Assembly (NCBI RefSeq): GCF_004121075.1
Contig: NZ_RHLN01000144.1
Span: 45,086-109,085, forward strand
Direction: 5' to 3'
Length of the DNA stretch: 64,000 bases
Origin: Lutibacter sp. HS1-25
GTDB taxonomy: Bacteria > Bacteroidota > Bacteroidia > Flavobacteriales > Flavobacteriaceae
The notes under the pieces were generated by a model. The model was not told the DNA's origin. It saw only the letters and a list, made by a program, of their open reading frames with translations, and did no database searches. Shown here piece after piece: positions 26,962 through 37,236 of the stretch (position 1 is the stretch's first letter; each line of letters starts with the position of its first letter). A program made the translations under genes and the position numbers.

Positions 26962-29718
26962 ATGTTGAATCGTACTTTATTCATTATTGTAATAAAATTA
27001 ATATGCATTATTGGTGTCGTTCAGGCCAAAGAAAGTCTGCCGGCACCAATTGGTCTTTCTGTTTCTGAAGGCTTTCTTAATCCTATTGGTTTTTATGATA
27101 GCAAGCCCACTTTTTCGTGGCAGCTACCACAAGCAAGTAACATAAAAAATCAAACTGCTTATGAAATAGTTGTGGCTTCTAGACCTGAATTATTAATGAA
27201 ATCACCAGATGTGTGGTCATCAGGTAAGGTGATTTCAAATCAATCAGTGAATGTTTCTTTTGGAGGTAACGAACTTAAATCAAGACAAAAAATATATTGG
27301 CAGCTAAGGTATTGGAACCAAGAAGGTCATTCATCAAATTGGAGCGAGATAGCAAGTGTTGAAATGGGTTTGCTATCTAATTCAGATTGGAAAGCACAAT
27401 GGATAAAAATTCCAGACCCAGACCAATGGAACACAACCAATTATGGTACACCATTATTCAAGCCACAATATTTAAGAAAACAGTTCAAACTAAATTCTAA
27501 AATAAAAAAAGCCCGCTTATACATTACAGCAAAAGGGGTTTTTGAAGCTAGTATTAATGGAAAAAAAATAGGGAATGATGTATTGACACCCGGTTGGACT
27601 CCCTATCACAAGCGTATTGAAACCCTTACTTATGACGTTACAGATGCTTTACAAAAAAACAAAAACACTATAGGGTTGATTTTGTCGGAAGGTTGGTATT
27701 CAGGTCGTTTTGGTCCACAAAGACGATGGGATACTGTAGTGTCACCACCCCAGATTATTTGCCAATTAGAAATAGAAGATATAAAAGGGAACTTAAAAAC
27801 CATAGCGACAGACGGAACATGGAAAGCTTATAATAATGGACCAATTCGCACAGCAGGTTTGTATGATGGAGAAGTGTACAATGCTAATTATGAAATGAAT
27901 GGATGGGATAGTATAAACTATGATGATGGTTTTTGGCAAAAAGTATCCGTTGAAAAAATGGATACTAAAACCAAATTGTTTCCAAAAAGACATGCAACAG
28001 TTAAAAGTAAAATGAAATTGCAAGCTGTTAAAATAACTATTCAAGAAGATAATCGTGTGTTGTTTGATTTGGGTCAAAATATGGTAGGCGTCGTTCAACT
28101 TAACATTCCTGTTAAAAAAGGTGATTCCATCAAACTAAGACATGGCGAGATGCTATCAAGCAATGGAGAACTATTTACTGGTAATCTTGGTTCTGCACCT
28201 TCAATAGATTATTACATCGCAAAAGAAAATGGAAGCATTTCTTGGCAACCAAAATTCACGTTTCATGGCTTTCGTTATGTTGAAGTGAGTGGGTATAGTA
28301 AAGAACATCAACCACAATTAAATTGGGTTACAGGAATGGTTCAGCATTCTGATTTTGATATGTCTGGCAATTTCCATTCATCACATACCAAATTAAATCA
28401 ATTGCATAGTAATATCCAATGGGGCTTACGAGGAAATTTTTTTGACGTGCCTTTGGATTGTCCGCAACGCAGTGAGCGATTGGGTTGGACAGGTGATGCT
28501 CAGGTTTTTATTCCAACGTCGATGTATTTGGCCGATGCTCACGCTTTTTGGGCTGCTTGGCTTACTAGTATGAGAGAAGAACAGTTTAGCAATGGAGGTA
28601 TTCCAGTAGTAGTTCCAAATTTTACGGGGAATTTTGCTCAGGCAGGATGGTCAGATGCATGTACAATCATTCCATGGGAATTGTATTTTAGAACAGGTGA
28701 TAAGGGGGTTTTAGAAGATAATTACGACATGATGAAACGTTGGTGCGATTATCATGCATCCGAAGCAACAAATTACATTAGTCATATGTCAACTGTTGGC
28801 GATTGGCTGCAGCCTTTTTCTCAACAAAAAGATGACCGAAGAGGAGATACACCTAATACACTTATTTCTACGGCTTTTTATGCTTATTCAGTCAAATTAA
28901 CCATGAAAACTGCTGAAGTTTTAGGTTTAGAAAAGGATAAAGCACATTTTCAGCAACTTCTCGATTCCATTTCATTGGCTTTTGAAAAGGAGTTTTTTGA
29001 TGAAAATGGAAAAATAAAATCACCATATACGCCTACACAAACGGGTTACTTGTTAGCACTTGGTTTTGATATACTTCCAAAGGAAACAGCGGATAAAGCT
29101 ATAATTCATTTGGTTGAGCTTATTCAAGAGGCCGATACTCATTTGCGCACAGGTTTTATTGGAACACCTTTGTTGGCTAATGTTTTGGATAAAACAGGGA
29201 ATACGAATCTTCTTTACGATATTTTATTTAAAGAAACCTATCCTTCATGGTTTTATTCCATAAATCAAGGAGCTACAACCATGTGGGAAAGGTGGGATGG
29301 TTATACCCATGATAAAGGTTTTGCTGATAGAGCTATATCATTCAATCATTATGCTTATGGAGCTATTGGTCAATGGATGTACGAGCGCATTGCCGGTATT
29401 GCGCCTTTAGCACCTGGGTATAAGAAAATATTGTTTGCTCCAGTCCCCAATCAATTACTATCTGAAGCTAAAGGGGAATATAATTCACCTTACGGAAAAA
29501 TTTCATCGGAATGGAAGTTTGTTGGTAGTGATTTTGTGTATAATATTACTATTCCATCCAATACAACTGCTAAGGTTATTATCCCAATATTTGGTAAAAA
29601 GAATCCAAATGTAATGCTAAACGGTAAGAAAGTCAGCCCAGAAATACATGAGGGTCAATTGATTTTAGACAATTTTCAAAGTGGAACTTTTGAGATAAAG
29701 TTTTACAACTTAAAATAG
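26962..29718 (+). CDS. GH78 alpha-L-rhamnosidase with N-terminal Ig domain
   Basis: The 918-residue protein has a signal peptide (to about VQAKES). Then come the GH78 N-terminal Ig/Fn3 domain (LNPIGFYDSKPTFSWQLPQA, about residues 30-135), the beta-sandwich domains (GVFEASINGKKIGNDVLTPGWTPYHKR, FTFHGFRYVEVSGY), and a full catalytic motif DCPQRSERLGWTGDAQ with the expected general-acid Glu. The (alpha/alpha)6 barrel shows VGDWLQP and ATTMWERWDGYT, and the C-terminal domain has APGYKKILFAPVP. It is the most canonical of the GH78 proteins here, with length and all blocks as in characterised family members. A broken duplicate of its N-terminal Ig domain is present at 56714-56905. It is preceded by the 147-bp repeat. 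Confidence 0.94.
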   Translation: MLNRTLFIIVIKLICIIGVVQAKESLPAPIGLSVSEGFLNPIGFYDSKPTFSWQLPQASNIKNQTAYEIVVASRPELLMKSPDVWSSGKVISNQSVNVSFGGNELKSRQKIYWQLRYWNQEGHSSNWSEIASVEMGLLSNSDWKAQWIKIPDPDQWNTTNYGTPLFKPQYLRKQFKLNSKIKKARLYITAKGVFEASINGKKIGNDVLTPGWTPYHKRIETLTYDVTDALQKNKNTIGLILSEGWYSGRFGPQRRWDTVVSPPQIICQLEIEDIKGNLKTIATDGTWKAYNNGPIRTAGLYDGEVYNANYEMNGWDSINYDDGFWQKVSVEKMDTKTKLFPKRHATVKSKMKLQAVKITIQEDNRVLFDLGQNMVGVVQLNIPVKKGDSIKLRHGEMLSSNGELFTGNLGSAPSIDYYIAKENGSISWQPKFTFHGFRYVEVSGYSKEHQPQLNWVTGMVQHSDFDMSGNFHSSHTKLNQLHSNIQWGLRGNFFDVPLDCPQRSERLGWTGDAQVFIPTSMYLADAHAFWAAWLTSMREEQFSNGGIPVVVPNFTGNFAQAGWSDACTIIPWELYFRTGDKGVLEDNYDMMKRWCDYHASEATNYISHMSTVGDWLQPFSQQKDDRRGDTPNTLISTAFYAYSVKLTMKTAEVLGLEKDKAHFQQLLDSISLAFEKEFFDENGKIKSPYTPTQTGYLLALGFDILPKETADKAIIHLVELIQEADTHLRTGFIGTPLLANVLDKTGNTNLLYDILFKETYPSWFYSINQGATTMWERWDGYTHDKGFADRAISFNHYAYGAIGQWMYERIAGIAPLAPGYKKILFAPVPNQLLSEAKGEYNSPYGKISSEWKFVGSDFVYNITIPSNTTAKVIIPIFGKKNPNVMLNGKKVSPEIHEGQLILDNFQSGTFEIKFYNLK

Positions 29719-29857
29719 ATGAAATTATCAATTTTTTAAAATTGAACATTAAAAACAAAAATGATGTAGTTAAAAATGAAGCCGAAAAAAATAGTTTTAA
29801 TAATGAGGCATTATTCAATAAACTTATAAAACTTATAAAATTAAAAAAACGAAAAAA

Positions 29858-32413
29858 ATGAAAAAAATCTTAAAATCAATCCACCATTTATTTTTTATAA
29901 TGGTTTTTTTTGCAGCTGGTAATGCCATTGGGCAAACATCATTATTTTACGATAATTTTAATCAAACACCCGTAAACCCTATACTATCAAGTGGGCTACC
30001 GACGGCAAATTACACTGTTTGGACTACTGTAATACCAGCAAATGACAAAGGTGGAACAGTGATTATCGAGGATAACATACCTCAAGATGGAGTAATTAAG
30101 TTACTATCCATGGAGCATAAGGATATACAAACCGGGAATCGCGTAGAGGTTTCTGCTCCATTGTCGGTTTATAACGCACCATTTACCCCTACTTTAAATG
30201 CAAATACCAAAGATTTAGAGTGGACGTTTACCATGAAACAATACCGTAACAGTTCTGGAGGGGCTACTGGTTTTAATGGAGTTCAAACTGGTTTGGCTGT
30301 GGTATTGGCTGCCAATGGTCCAACCTGGGGGTCACAGCAAGGTTCAAATGCAAAGGGGTATGCAGTCACTTTTTTTAAACCTACTGGGCAAATGTATTGT
30401 GCCTCATTATCTCGTTTTAATGGTGGACTTTCAAACTCTACCGTGTTAATTGGTAATAAAGAAGAAGACGTTTTTAGTGAATTTAAAACCTGGATAACCG
30501 TAAAGGTTACTTACTCGCCAAGCAACAATGAGTGGAGCCTGTATTTCAGAGATGAGTATTCACAGGTTACAAAAGGAGATATTAATAACGCTAATGGTTT
30601 AAAATTGATAGGTTCAGTTGTAGATGCTACTTATACTAATATTGAGATGAGCCATTTTGGATTTGCTCTAAACACGCCTTCAACTACTACCTCAGCCAAT
30701 TCAAATTCAATGTGTGTAGATGATTTTTCTGTAAAGGCCATTGATATCAATGCAGATAAATACAAGCTAAATACAAGTGTGTTAGGGGAAGGTGATGTTA
30801 GTGAAAATCCGCTAGCTGAAAGCCATAGTTTCGGAAGTGAAGTGGTGCTAACAGCTACTCCAAGGGAAGGATACATTTTTAAAGAATGGAGTGGCGATGT
30901 AAAGGGATTCCTTAACCCAACCACAGTAGTAGTAAATGCAGATATGAATGTGGTGGCTAATTTTATTCCAGTGCCTCAGGAGTTGGTCGAACCAAAGAAA
31001 CTCATTCATTTTGATGAAAAATTGCTGGATGCTGTTAAGGATGAGATTGGAAAAGGAAACCCATTTTTTGTTGAGGCCTACAATTCATTAATTAGCGATG
31101 CGGAAAAAAATATGGATAAGGATGCTAATCCAGTTACCAACAAAACACTCTTACCTGCAAGTGGCGACATTCATGATTATTATAGTATAGGGCCTTATTT
31201 TTGGCCTGACCCGAATAAGCCTGATGGTTTACCTTGGATATATAAAGACGGGGAGGTAAATCCAGTAAGCATGGGATATGATACAGATCGTGTTCGGTTC
31301 GAAGATTTTGAGAAAGAACTGGAACAACTAATATTTGCCTACTATTTTTCCGATAATCCAAAATATGCCTTTAAAGCAATGGAGTATATGGATATATGGT
31401 TTGTAGATGAAGCAACAAAAATGAACCCAAATGTCAATTATGGATCGGCTCGTCCGGGTACAAATGATGGTGATCGTGTAGCGGTTCTTAATTTTGTAAA
31501 AATTCAATCGGTAATAACAGCCATGCAGATATTTGAAAACAAAGGCATACTTACTGAGAAAACTAAAGTAGGGGTTAATAAATGGATAGGTGAGTGGTCG
31601 GTATGGCTGCAAACCAGCGAAAAGGGTATAGCAGAACGAGCTTCGGGAAATAACCATGGTACTTGGTGCGACTATCAGTTAATGGGCTTGTTCCTTTATG
31701 AGGGAAACCTACAAAAAGCTAAAGATTTGGCCAATGAGTTTAAAACCAGACGCATTGCAAGCCAAATTGATACAGAAGGTAAACAAACGGAGGAGCTGAA
31801 GAGAACAAAAACGGTGAATTACTCAGCCATGAATTTATGGGCTATGACTTGGTTTGCTTATATGGCACAACAAGTAGATGTTGATATATGGAATTACAGC
31901 ACCAGTGATGGTCGAAGCATTAAAAAAGCCTATAGCTTTTTAAAACCTTATGTATTAGATCCTGAAAGTTGGACCTTACCGAACATCTCAAATGGTGGCC
32001 CGGTAAACGCCATCAATACACTTTGGCGACCACTTTTTGGTAAAGCCATTACTATTTTTAGAGAAGATTTACTTCCATTAAATGAGAATACTTCTGATAA
32101 TTTAACATCTGTGGAAAAGTTGCAATGGCCTCCAAAATCACAAATATATTTAACCCTCAGTGTGGCCTCAAATAAAGCAGAAAGTGTTTTAAATGTTTAT
32201 CCAAACCCTAGTCGTTCAATAGTTCATATCGAAATGAAAATAGCAGGTGATAAGCATATTTCTATTTTTAATATGCAAGGACAAAAGGTTTGGGAAACAT
32301 ACACTGATCTAAACAAAATTGCTTTGAAAAAAGGGGGTGATTTGATACCGGGCATATACATTGTAAAAATTTCAGGCGAAAGCATTGTGCAGAAAAAAAT
32401 TATCATACAATAA
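29858..32413 (+). CDS. T9SS-secreted alginate-lyase-fold polysaccharide lyase, multidomain
   Basis: The 851-residue protein has a signal peptide (to NAIGQ) and a concanavalin-like N-terminal domain (about residues 27-295, ending DDFSVKAI). A divergent InlB-type repeat follows (VLGEGDVSENP, GYIFKEWSGDV, about 300-372), then an alginate_lyase (PF05426-like) (alpha/alpha) toroid (about 385-740), and a T9SS tail (VYPNPSRSIVHIEM, GIYIVKI). Toroid markers are DIHDYYSIGPYFWPDPNKPDG and the active-site block NNHGTWCDYQ at 598-607. Relatives (PL5/PL38-type) normally have NHGTWYD; here residue 604 is Cys in place of Tyr, which may alter or abolish catalysis. The substrate is probably a uronate-containing polysaccharide, released outside the cell. 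It lies upstream of a BNR_4 protein with a 26-bp gap. Confidence 0.82.
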   Translation: MKKILKSIHHLFFIMVFFAAGNAIGQTSLFYDNFNQTPVNPILSSGLPTANYTVWTTVIPANDKGGTVIIEDNIPQDGVIKLLSMEHKDIQTGNRVEVSAPLSVYNAPFTPTLNANTKDLEWTFTMKQYRNSSGGATGFNGVQTGLAVVLAANGPTWGSQQGSNAKGYAVTFFKPTGQMYCASLSRFNGGLSNSTVLIGNKEEDVFSEFKTWITVKVTYSPSNNEWSLYFRDEYSQVTKGDINNANGLKLIGSVVDATYTNIEMSHFGFALNTPSTTTSANSNSMCVDDFSVKAIDINADKYKLNTSVLGEGDVSENPLAESHSFGSEVVLTATPREGYIFKEWSGDVKGFLNPTTVVVNADMNVVANFIPVPQELVEPKKLIHFDEKLLDAVKDEIGKGNPFFVEAYNSLISDAEKNMDKDANPVTNKTLLPASGDIHDYYSIGPYFWPDPNKPDGLPWIYKDGEVNPVSMGYDTDRVRFEDFEKELEQLIFAYYFSDNPKYAFKAMEYMDIWFVDEATKMNPNVNYGSARPGTNDGDRVAVLNFVKIQSVITAMQIFENKGILTEKTKVGVNKWIGEWSVWLQTSEKGIAERASGNNHGTWCDYQLMGLFLYEGNLQKAKDLANEFKTRRIASQIDTEGKQTEELKRTKTVNYSAMNLWAMTWFAYMAQQVDVDIWNYSTSDGRSIKKAYSFLKPYVLDPESWTLPNISNGGPVNAINTLWRPLFGKAITIFREDLLPLNENTSDNLTSVEKLQWPPKSQIYLTLSVASNKAESVLNVYPNPSRSIVHIEMKIAGDKHISIFNMQGQKVWETYTDLNKIALKKGGDLIPGIYIVKISGESIVQKKIIIQ

Positions 32414-32439
32414 TTGTTCGTAAATTTATTAAAAATACA

Positions 32440-33801
32440 ATGAAAAATATTATTTCAATTACGCTAGCCTTTATGGTGTTGTTTTCATTTTCATGCAAAG
32501 CACAAAAGGTAAATTACTTTTCCAATAATGCTTTTGGAAATCCCATTACTGGAAATAACGGAGAATATTACAAAGGGGTAACATATATAGCTTATCAGGG
32601 AGAAAAAGAAGATCCTTATGTGGTAGCTTACAATCACAAAAAAAAACAGTGGATAGGGCCATATAAAGCAGGTACCAGTTTATTAGGGAAAACAGGAAGT
32701 AAGAAAATTGACAATCATGGTAAACCTTCTTTGGTGGTAGATGGTGAAGGCTATATTCATATTGTTTTTGGAGGTCATGGGGGAACAAAAGAGTTAGGTG
32801 AGAATTCACTTGGAAATTATAATGGTGGAAAACAAATTCACGTAGTTTCTAAAAAACCTATGGATATATCCAGTTGGGTTGAGGTAGATAATCTGACTCC
32901 TTTTGGTACCTACAGTCAATTTTTAAAATTAGACAATGGCGATATTTATTTATTCTATCGTCACGGAGCGCATCGAAGCGACTGGGTTTATCAAATATCT
33001 AAGGATAATTGTAAAACCTTTTCACCCAAAGTTTCCTTCTTAAAGGCAAAACAAGCCAAGCCTACTGCAGATTGTTCAGATGTATTTGATTCTTGGTATC
33101 CAAGTTTTGAGCATGGAAAGGGGAATGATATTATTGTGTCTTATAATTATCACGTATGTAAAAATTTGACACCTCATTATGGAGAACGAAACAATTGTTA
33201 TTACATGACCTTCGATACGGATAATAACAAATGGTACAATATAAAAGGAAAAGAATTAAAATTGCCAGTAACCAAAGAGTACGCTGATGAGATGACTCTG
33301 GAAATAAATACAGGCGATAAATGGGTACATAATGGAACAGTTGCATTAAACAAATCAGGGGTGCCACACCTCACTTTTTATCAAGGGGAGGATGATGGTA
33401 GTACCAATGGCGGTCCAAAACAACTCATGAATTATATTTATACAGGTAAAGAATGGACTGGTGGGGCTACGAACTTACCAAGTTCAGCCAGAGGAGAAAT
33501 AAAAGCAACTTCTTCAAAAGGCATTCAATTTTTAGTTGGCTATGACCAAGGAAAATCTGGTGAAGTAGCTTGGTGGAACAGTACTGAAAATTTAAACGAG
33601 TTTGCTAAAAAGCAAGTGCTAATTAACGAAGAAGGTGGAACTTTTACCTTGGCTAATTTTATCAGGAATGCACATCCAGATGCTAAAATGGTAGCCACTC
33701 AAAAAATTAAGGGTACAGATTATTCAAGAATTTTTTTATTAGGGGATAAAGGCCCAGTTAAACGCTTAAAAACGGAAGCTGAGGTTTTGAAATTACAATA
33801 A
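32440..33801 (+). CDS. BNR_4 beta-propeller protein, probable PL24/PL25-type ulvan lyase
   Basis: The 453-residue protein has a lipoprotein-like signal (lipobox FSFSC). It consists of one seven-bladed-propeller-type domain with BNR_4 features: HGKPSLVVDGEGYIHIVFGGHGG (conserved His residues), YSQFLKLDNGDIYLFYRHG, WVYQISKDNCKTFSP and VPHLTFYQGEDDG. BNR_4 proteins of this size in marine bacteria include the ulvan lyases of families PL24 and PL25, which cut rhamnose-3-sulfate to uronate links by elimination. Catalytic His, Tyr and Arg are plausible in the blocks quoted, but I cannot align them exactly. The neighbours (alginate-lyase fold upstream, DUF1961 and sulfatase downstream, rhamnosidases, GH88) strongly favour a lyase role. 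A non-catalytic glycan-binding propeller is the alternative. Confidence 0.7.
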   Translation: MKNIISITLAFMVLFSFSCKAQKVNYFSNNAFGNPITGNNGEYYKGVTYIAYQGEKEDPYVVAYNHKKKQWIGPYKAGTSLLGKTGSKKIDNHGKPSLVVDGEGYIHIVFGGHGGTKELGENSLGNYNGGKQIHVVSKKPMDISSWVEVDNLTPFGTYSQFLKLDNGDIYLFYRHGAHRSDWVYQISKDNCKTFSPKVSFLKAKQAKPTADCSDVFDSWYPSFEHGKGNDIIVSYNYHVCKNLTPHYGERNNCYYMTFDTDNNKWYNIKGKELKLPVTKEYADEMTLEINTGDKWVHNGTVALNKSGVPHLTFYQGEDDGSTNGGPKQLMNYIYTGKEWTGGATNLPSSARGEIKATSSKGIQFLVGYDQGKSGEVAWWNSTENLNEFAKKQVLINEEGGTFTLANFIRNAHPDAKMVATQKIKGTDYSRIFLLGDKGPVKRLKTEAEVLKLQ

Positions 33802-33831
33802 TTTTTTGATAGTTAACTAAAGTGTCTTTTC

Positions 33832-34623
33832 ATGAAATTAAAAAAAGTATGTAGCTTTTTAATAGTAACACTATTTATGTTAAGTTGTGATGCACAGCAA
33901 AAATCAGCCGAGTTTAAGTCAATCAGCAAATCCAAAGATTGGAATTTAGTTTTCAATGACAAATGTACTGACGATTGGACTAAAAACTGGACTTTAGATG
34001 GTTTAATTGCTACTGTTAAAAATACAAAAGAAGGTATGCATTTTTCGGCTGGACCAGAAGCTGAAAATGATGCCCACCATGCTGTTTTGTGGACAAAAGA
34101 ATCGTTTGCTGGCGATATTAAAATTGAGTTCGATTTTATACGAACCGACACGGCAATTAAGTATGTTAATCTTCTGTATATTCAGGCTACGGGCATTGGT
34201 GAAGTTGGGTTTGATAAAGATATAATGAAATGGAGCAAATTCAGAGAAGTTCCGGCTATGAGAAAGTATTTTGAAAACATGAATCTTTTGCACATTAGTT
34301 ATGCTGCTTTTGGAAATAATGGCGATGGTTTTTATTATACAAGAGCACGCAGGTATCCCAAAATGCAAAATAAAGCGTTCAATTTAACTGAAATTGTGCC
34401 CTCTTACGATAATAAAGGTTTTATCAAAACAGGTCAAAAGTATCACATTACCGCTATTAAATCGGGTAAAATGTTGTTTTTTAAGATTGAAAGTGCCGAT
34501 GGGGATGAATTATTTACCTGGGATTTGTCTAAGGTAGCTCCAGTTAACGAAGGAAGAATCGGTTTAAGGCAAATGTACACACGTTCCTCTATATATAAGA
34601 ATTTTAGAGTTTATACTAAATAA
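33832..34623 (+). CDS. DUF1961 (YesU-like) lipoprotein
   Basis: The 263-residue protein has a lipoprotein signal (lipobox LFMLSC). The mature part resembles DUF1961, the family of Bacillus YesU: NDKCTDDWTKNWTLDG, DAHHAVLWTKESFAGDIKIEFDF, YYTRARRYP and KIESADGDELFTWD are the recognisable blocks. The fold is a concanavalin-like beta-sandwich. YesU lies in a rhamnogalacturonan gene cluster and its relatives accompany polysaccharide lyases, but a firm activity is not known to me. Here it sits 30 bp after the BNR_4 gene and 9 bp before a sulfatase gene, so it probably handles or binds rhamnose-uronate oligosaccharides at the periplasmic or outer surface. Confidence 0.72.
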   Translation: MKLKKVCSFLIVTLFMLSCDAQQKSAEFKSISKSKDWNLVFNDKCTDDWTKNWTLDGLIATVKNTKEGMHFSAGPEAENDAHHAVLWTKESFAGDIKIEFDFIRTDTAIKYVNLLYIQATGIGEVGFDKDIMKWSKFREVPAMRKYFENMNLLHISYAAFGNNGDGFYYTRARRYPKMQNKAFNLTEIVPSYDNKGFIKTGQKYHITAIKSGKMLFFKIESADGDELFTWDLSKVAPVNEGRIGLRQMYTRSSIYKNFRVYTK

Positions 34624-34632
34624 TACTTATAA

Positions 34633-35957
34633 ATGAAAAAAATCAACCTATTAATAATCACTGCAACCTTTTTAGTTGCATTTACAACTAAAAATGAAGT
34701 TAAACCTCCAAAAAAAGAGGAAATAAAGCAATCATTACCAAACATTGTATTCATTTTATCCGATGATCAGGCGTGGACTGACTATGGTTTTATGGGTGAT
34801 AAAAATATTGAAACCCCAAGATTAGATAAATTTGCATCAGAAAGTTTAACGTTTAAGCATGGGTATGTGCCAACACCCCTATGTTCACCTTCTTTAGCTA
34901 CAATAATTACGGGTTTATATCCAAAAGACCACGGGATTTTAGGAAATGATGCAGTTTACAATCGAGATAAAGAATCAAAAGAAAATGGTAAAAATAGAGC
35001 TGAAGCTTACAAACCAATAATAACACAGTTTGAAAAGCAAGTAACCTTGCCAGATATGTTAAAGCAAAAAGGTTATCTGTCGTTTCAAACGGGGAAATGG
35101 TGGCATGGTAACCACAAAATTGGAGGATTTGATTATGGCATGACCCACGGCGACCCAAAACGTGGTGGACGTCACGGTGATTTCGGTCTTGAAATTGGTC
35201 GAAAAGGACTTGATACTATTAATAGTTATGTTGATTTAGCTTTGAGAGAAAAAAACCATTCTTTTTGTGGTACGCGCCATTTTTACCACATCAACCCCAT
35301 ACACCACCTCAAGAATTGTTAAAGAAATATATGAAAAAAACAACATCAGAGCACTTAGCCAAATATTGGGCGATGTGCGAGTGGTTTGATCAAACCTGCG
35401 GACAGTTATTCGATTTATTTGAGGAAAAGGGACTTACAGAGAATACCTTATTTGTGTATGTGTGCGATAATGGTTGGGTTCAAGAACCGAATAAAGATAC
35501 CTACGTAAAAACATCAAAAAGAGCCCCATATGATTTAGGAATACGCACACCCATTATGTATAAGTGGAAAGGTAAAATAACACCTAAAATTGACAATGAA
35601 ACCTTTGTAAGTAGTATCGATATGATTCCCACAGTTCTAGATATCTTGAATATAGAGCAACCTGAGAACTTACCAGGAATAAGCGTTTTAGATACTGGAA
35701 AGTTAAATAAAAGAAAAGGTTTTTTTGGAGAGGTTTATGCTCATGATTTTGATACCATAGAAAACAGTCTGTATTATAATATGGCTATTTTTCCGCCATA
35801 TAAAATTATAATACCAGACCCAGTTCGAAAGCCAGAAGAAAAAGTACAATTATTTAATATTAGCTCGGATCCTTTTGAGCAAGAGAATATTGCGGCTAAA
35901 AATCCGAGAATAGTCAAAGATTTAACTAATAAAATTGTAAAATTTAGAACAAAATAA
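34633..35957 (+). pseudogene. S1 sulfatase interrupted by a -1 frameshift in an A-run
   Basis: The first frame (34633-35322) has a signal-like N-terminus, the sulfatase core NIVFILSDDQAWTDYGF and a GKWWHGN block. It then runs out of frame after ALREK. The second frame (35265-35957) resumes with the expected WYAPFLPHQPH and ends with the usual C-terminal sulfatase segments (VCDNGWVQE, IDMIPTVLDIL, YKIIIPDP). Adding one A to the seven-A run at 35249-35255 restores one protein of about 441 residues. The fGly site reads Cys84-S-P-S-Leu88, so the Arg of the CxPxR signature is absent. Similar CxPSL forms occur, to my recollection, in some S1-like proteins, so this may be a subgroup trait. The gene is broken, slipped or affected by a sequencing error. 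Confidence 0.85.
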
Positions 35958-36212
35958 GTGATTGTAGTTGTTTTGTCGGAATGATTTGTTCTGATTCATT
36001 GGAGTGCAAAAAATTAGCTAATTGAAAATAAAATAAAATGCAATGATGTCATTTTTTACAGCTATTAATCTTTGAAAATTTGGCATAATCTCTTTTTATA
36101 AGTAATTTTTTAAAGAGAAGTAATGGAAATTTATGTAAATCATTCCTCTCGAATTTAAAAGGCAAGTTTTCGGTTTATAGAAAGATTGGTGGTGTAGTCT
36201 GGCAACTTTTGG

Positions 36213-37073
36213 TTAACCTTTTGGTGACTTTCTATAATCTCTAGGAGATACGCCTATGGTTTTAGTGAAAATTCTAGAAAAGTAATACGGGTCGTTATAC
36301 CCAACGTTACAGCCAATGTGTTTGATTTTTAATGGTGTATTATCCAATAATTGACATGCTTTTTGAATGCGTAATCGAATTAAATAATCTAGAGGCGATT
36401 GCCCTGTTTTTTTCTTAAATAGTAAAGAATACTGTGAGATTGATAAATTTGAACCTTGAGCTAAATCTAATAAAGTTAGGGGGTTTTCCATTCTTTTTTT
36501 CATGTATTGAATGGACTGTAAAATAACATCCGATTCATCACGTTTTTTGAGTTGTCTATATTGTTCTAAAAATTTAAAAGAAGCCAAAAAGTGCATGAGA
36601 CAAACATTTGCATATTGGATGTTATCTGGCGTAAAACCCATTTCAAGATTTTGAAACATCTCTTCAAATAGTTCAATTCTATTGTCAATTCGGTCAATAT
36701 TTGAGGGCGATATCGTTTCTGGATTTTTGGTTATTTGGGAATAGTCATGCGATAGTTCTCCTAAAAAATGAATCCAATAAATACTCCATGGATTTTGTTT
36801 GTTACTTCCGTAGCTGTGTGGTAAATTTTTAGGGATAATAAAATACTGATTTTTATTTACACCAAACCTTTTTCCATTTACAGATATCCATCCACTTCCT
36901 TCTACACAATAAATAATAATGTGTTGTTTGCAACCTTCTTTTCGCTTTCTGTAATGCTCAATAGCGTGTGGGTAAAAACCCATGTCTGTAATATACAGCA
37001 TCGAATTTAAAGGATGCTTTAAAGATTTTCGAAGTTCAAAGTTCGGTATAGAAACACTTTTGTTTAATTCCAA
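36213..37073 (-). CDS. AraC-family transcriptional regulator
   Basis: The 286-residue minus-strand protein has an AraC-type arabinose-binding/cupin domain (HIIIYCVEGSGWISVNGKRF, YFIIPKNLPHSYGS, about residues 50-95) and two C-terminal helix-turn-helix motifs (LAQGSNLSISQYSLLFKKKTG, IGCNVGYNDPYYFSRIFTKTIG). This is the standard one-component regulator of sugar catabolism that changes conformation on binding a monosaccharide. It is divergent from the MFS transporter gene across a 277-bp gap, so it most likely controls transporter and DUF5107 gene expression, and perhaps the whole downstream enzyme run. Rhamnose or a uronate is a reasonable effector guess. Confidence 0.9.
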   Translation of the reverse strand: MELNKSVSIPNFELRKSLKHPLNSMLYITDMGFYPHAIEHYRKRKEGCKQHIIIYCVEGSGWISVNGKRFGVNKNQYFIIPKNLPHSYGSNKQNPWSIYWIHFLGELSHDYSQITKNPETISPSNIDRIDNRIELFEEMFQNLEMGFTPDNIQYANVCLMHFLASFKFLEQYRQLKKRDESDVILQSIQYMKKRMENPLTLLDLAQGSNLSISQYSLLFKKKTGQSPLDYLIRLRIQKACQLLDNTPLKIKHIGCNVGYNDPYYFSRIFTKTIGVSPRDYRKSPKG

Positions 37074-37236
37074 AACACCTAAATTTTTAAATTAAATATT
37101 GGCTAAAATATAATAAAATAGTCCATCTTTATAGATAATAATCTATTTTTTTTCTGAATGTTACCTCGTATTTTCGTATGGATTGTTCAAAGTGATTTTT
37201 ATTTAAAAAATAAGGCTTAAAAAAATATCTTATGAA

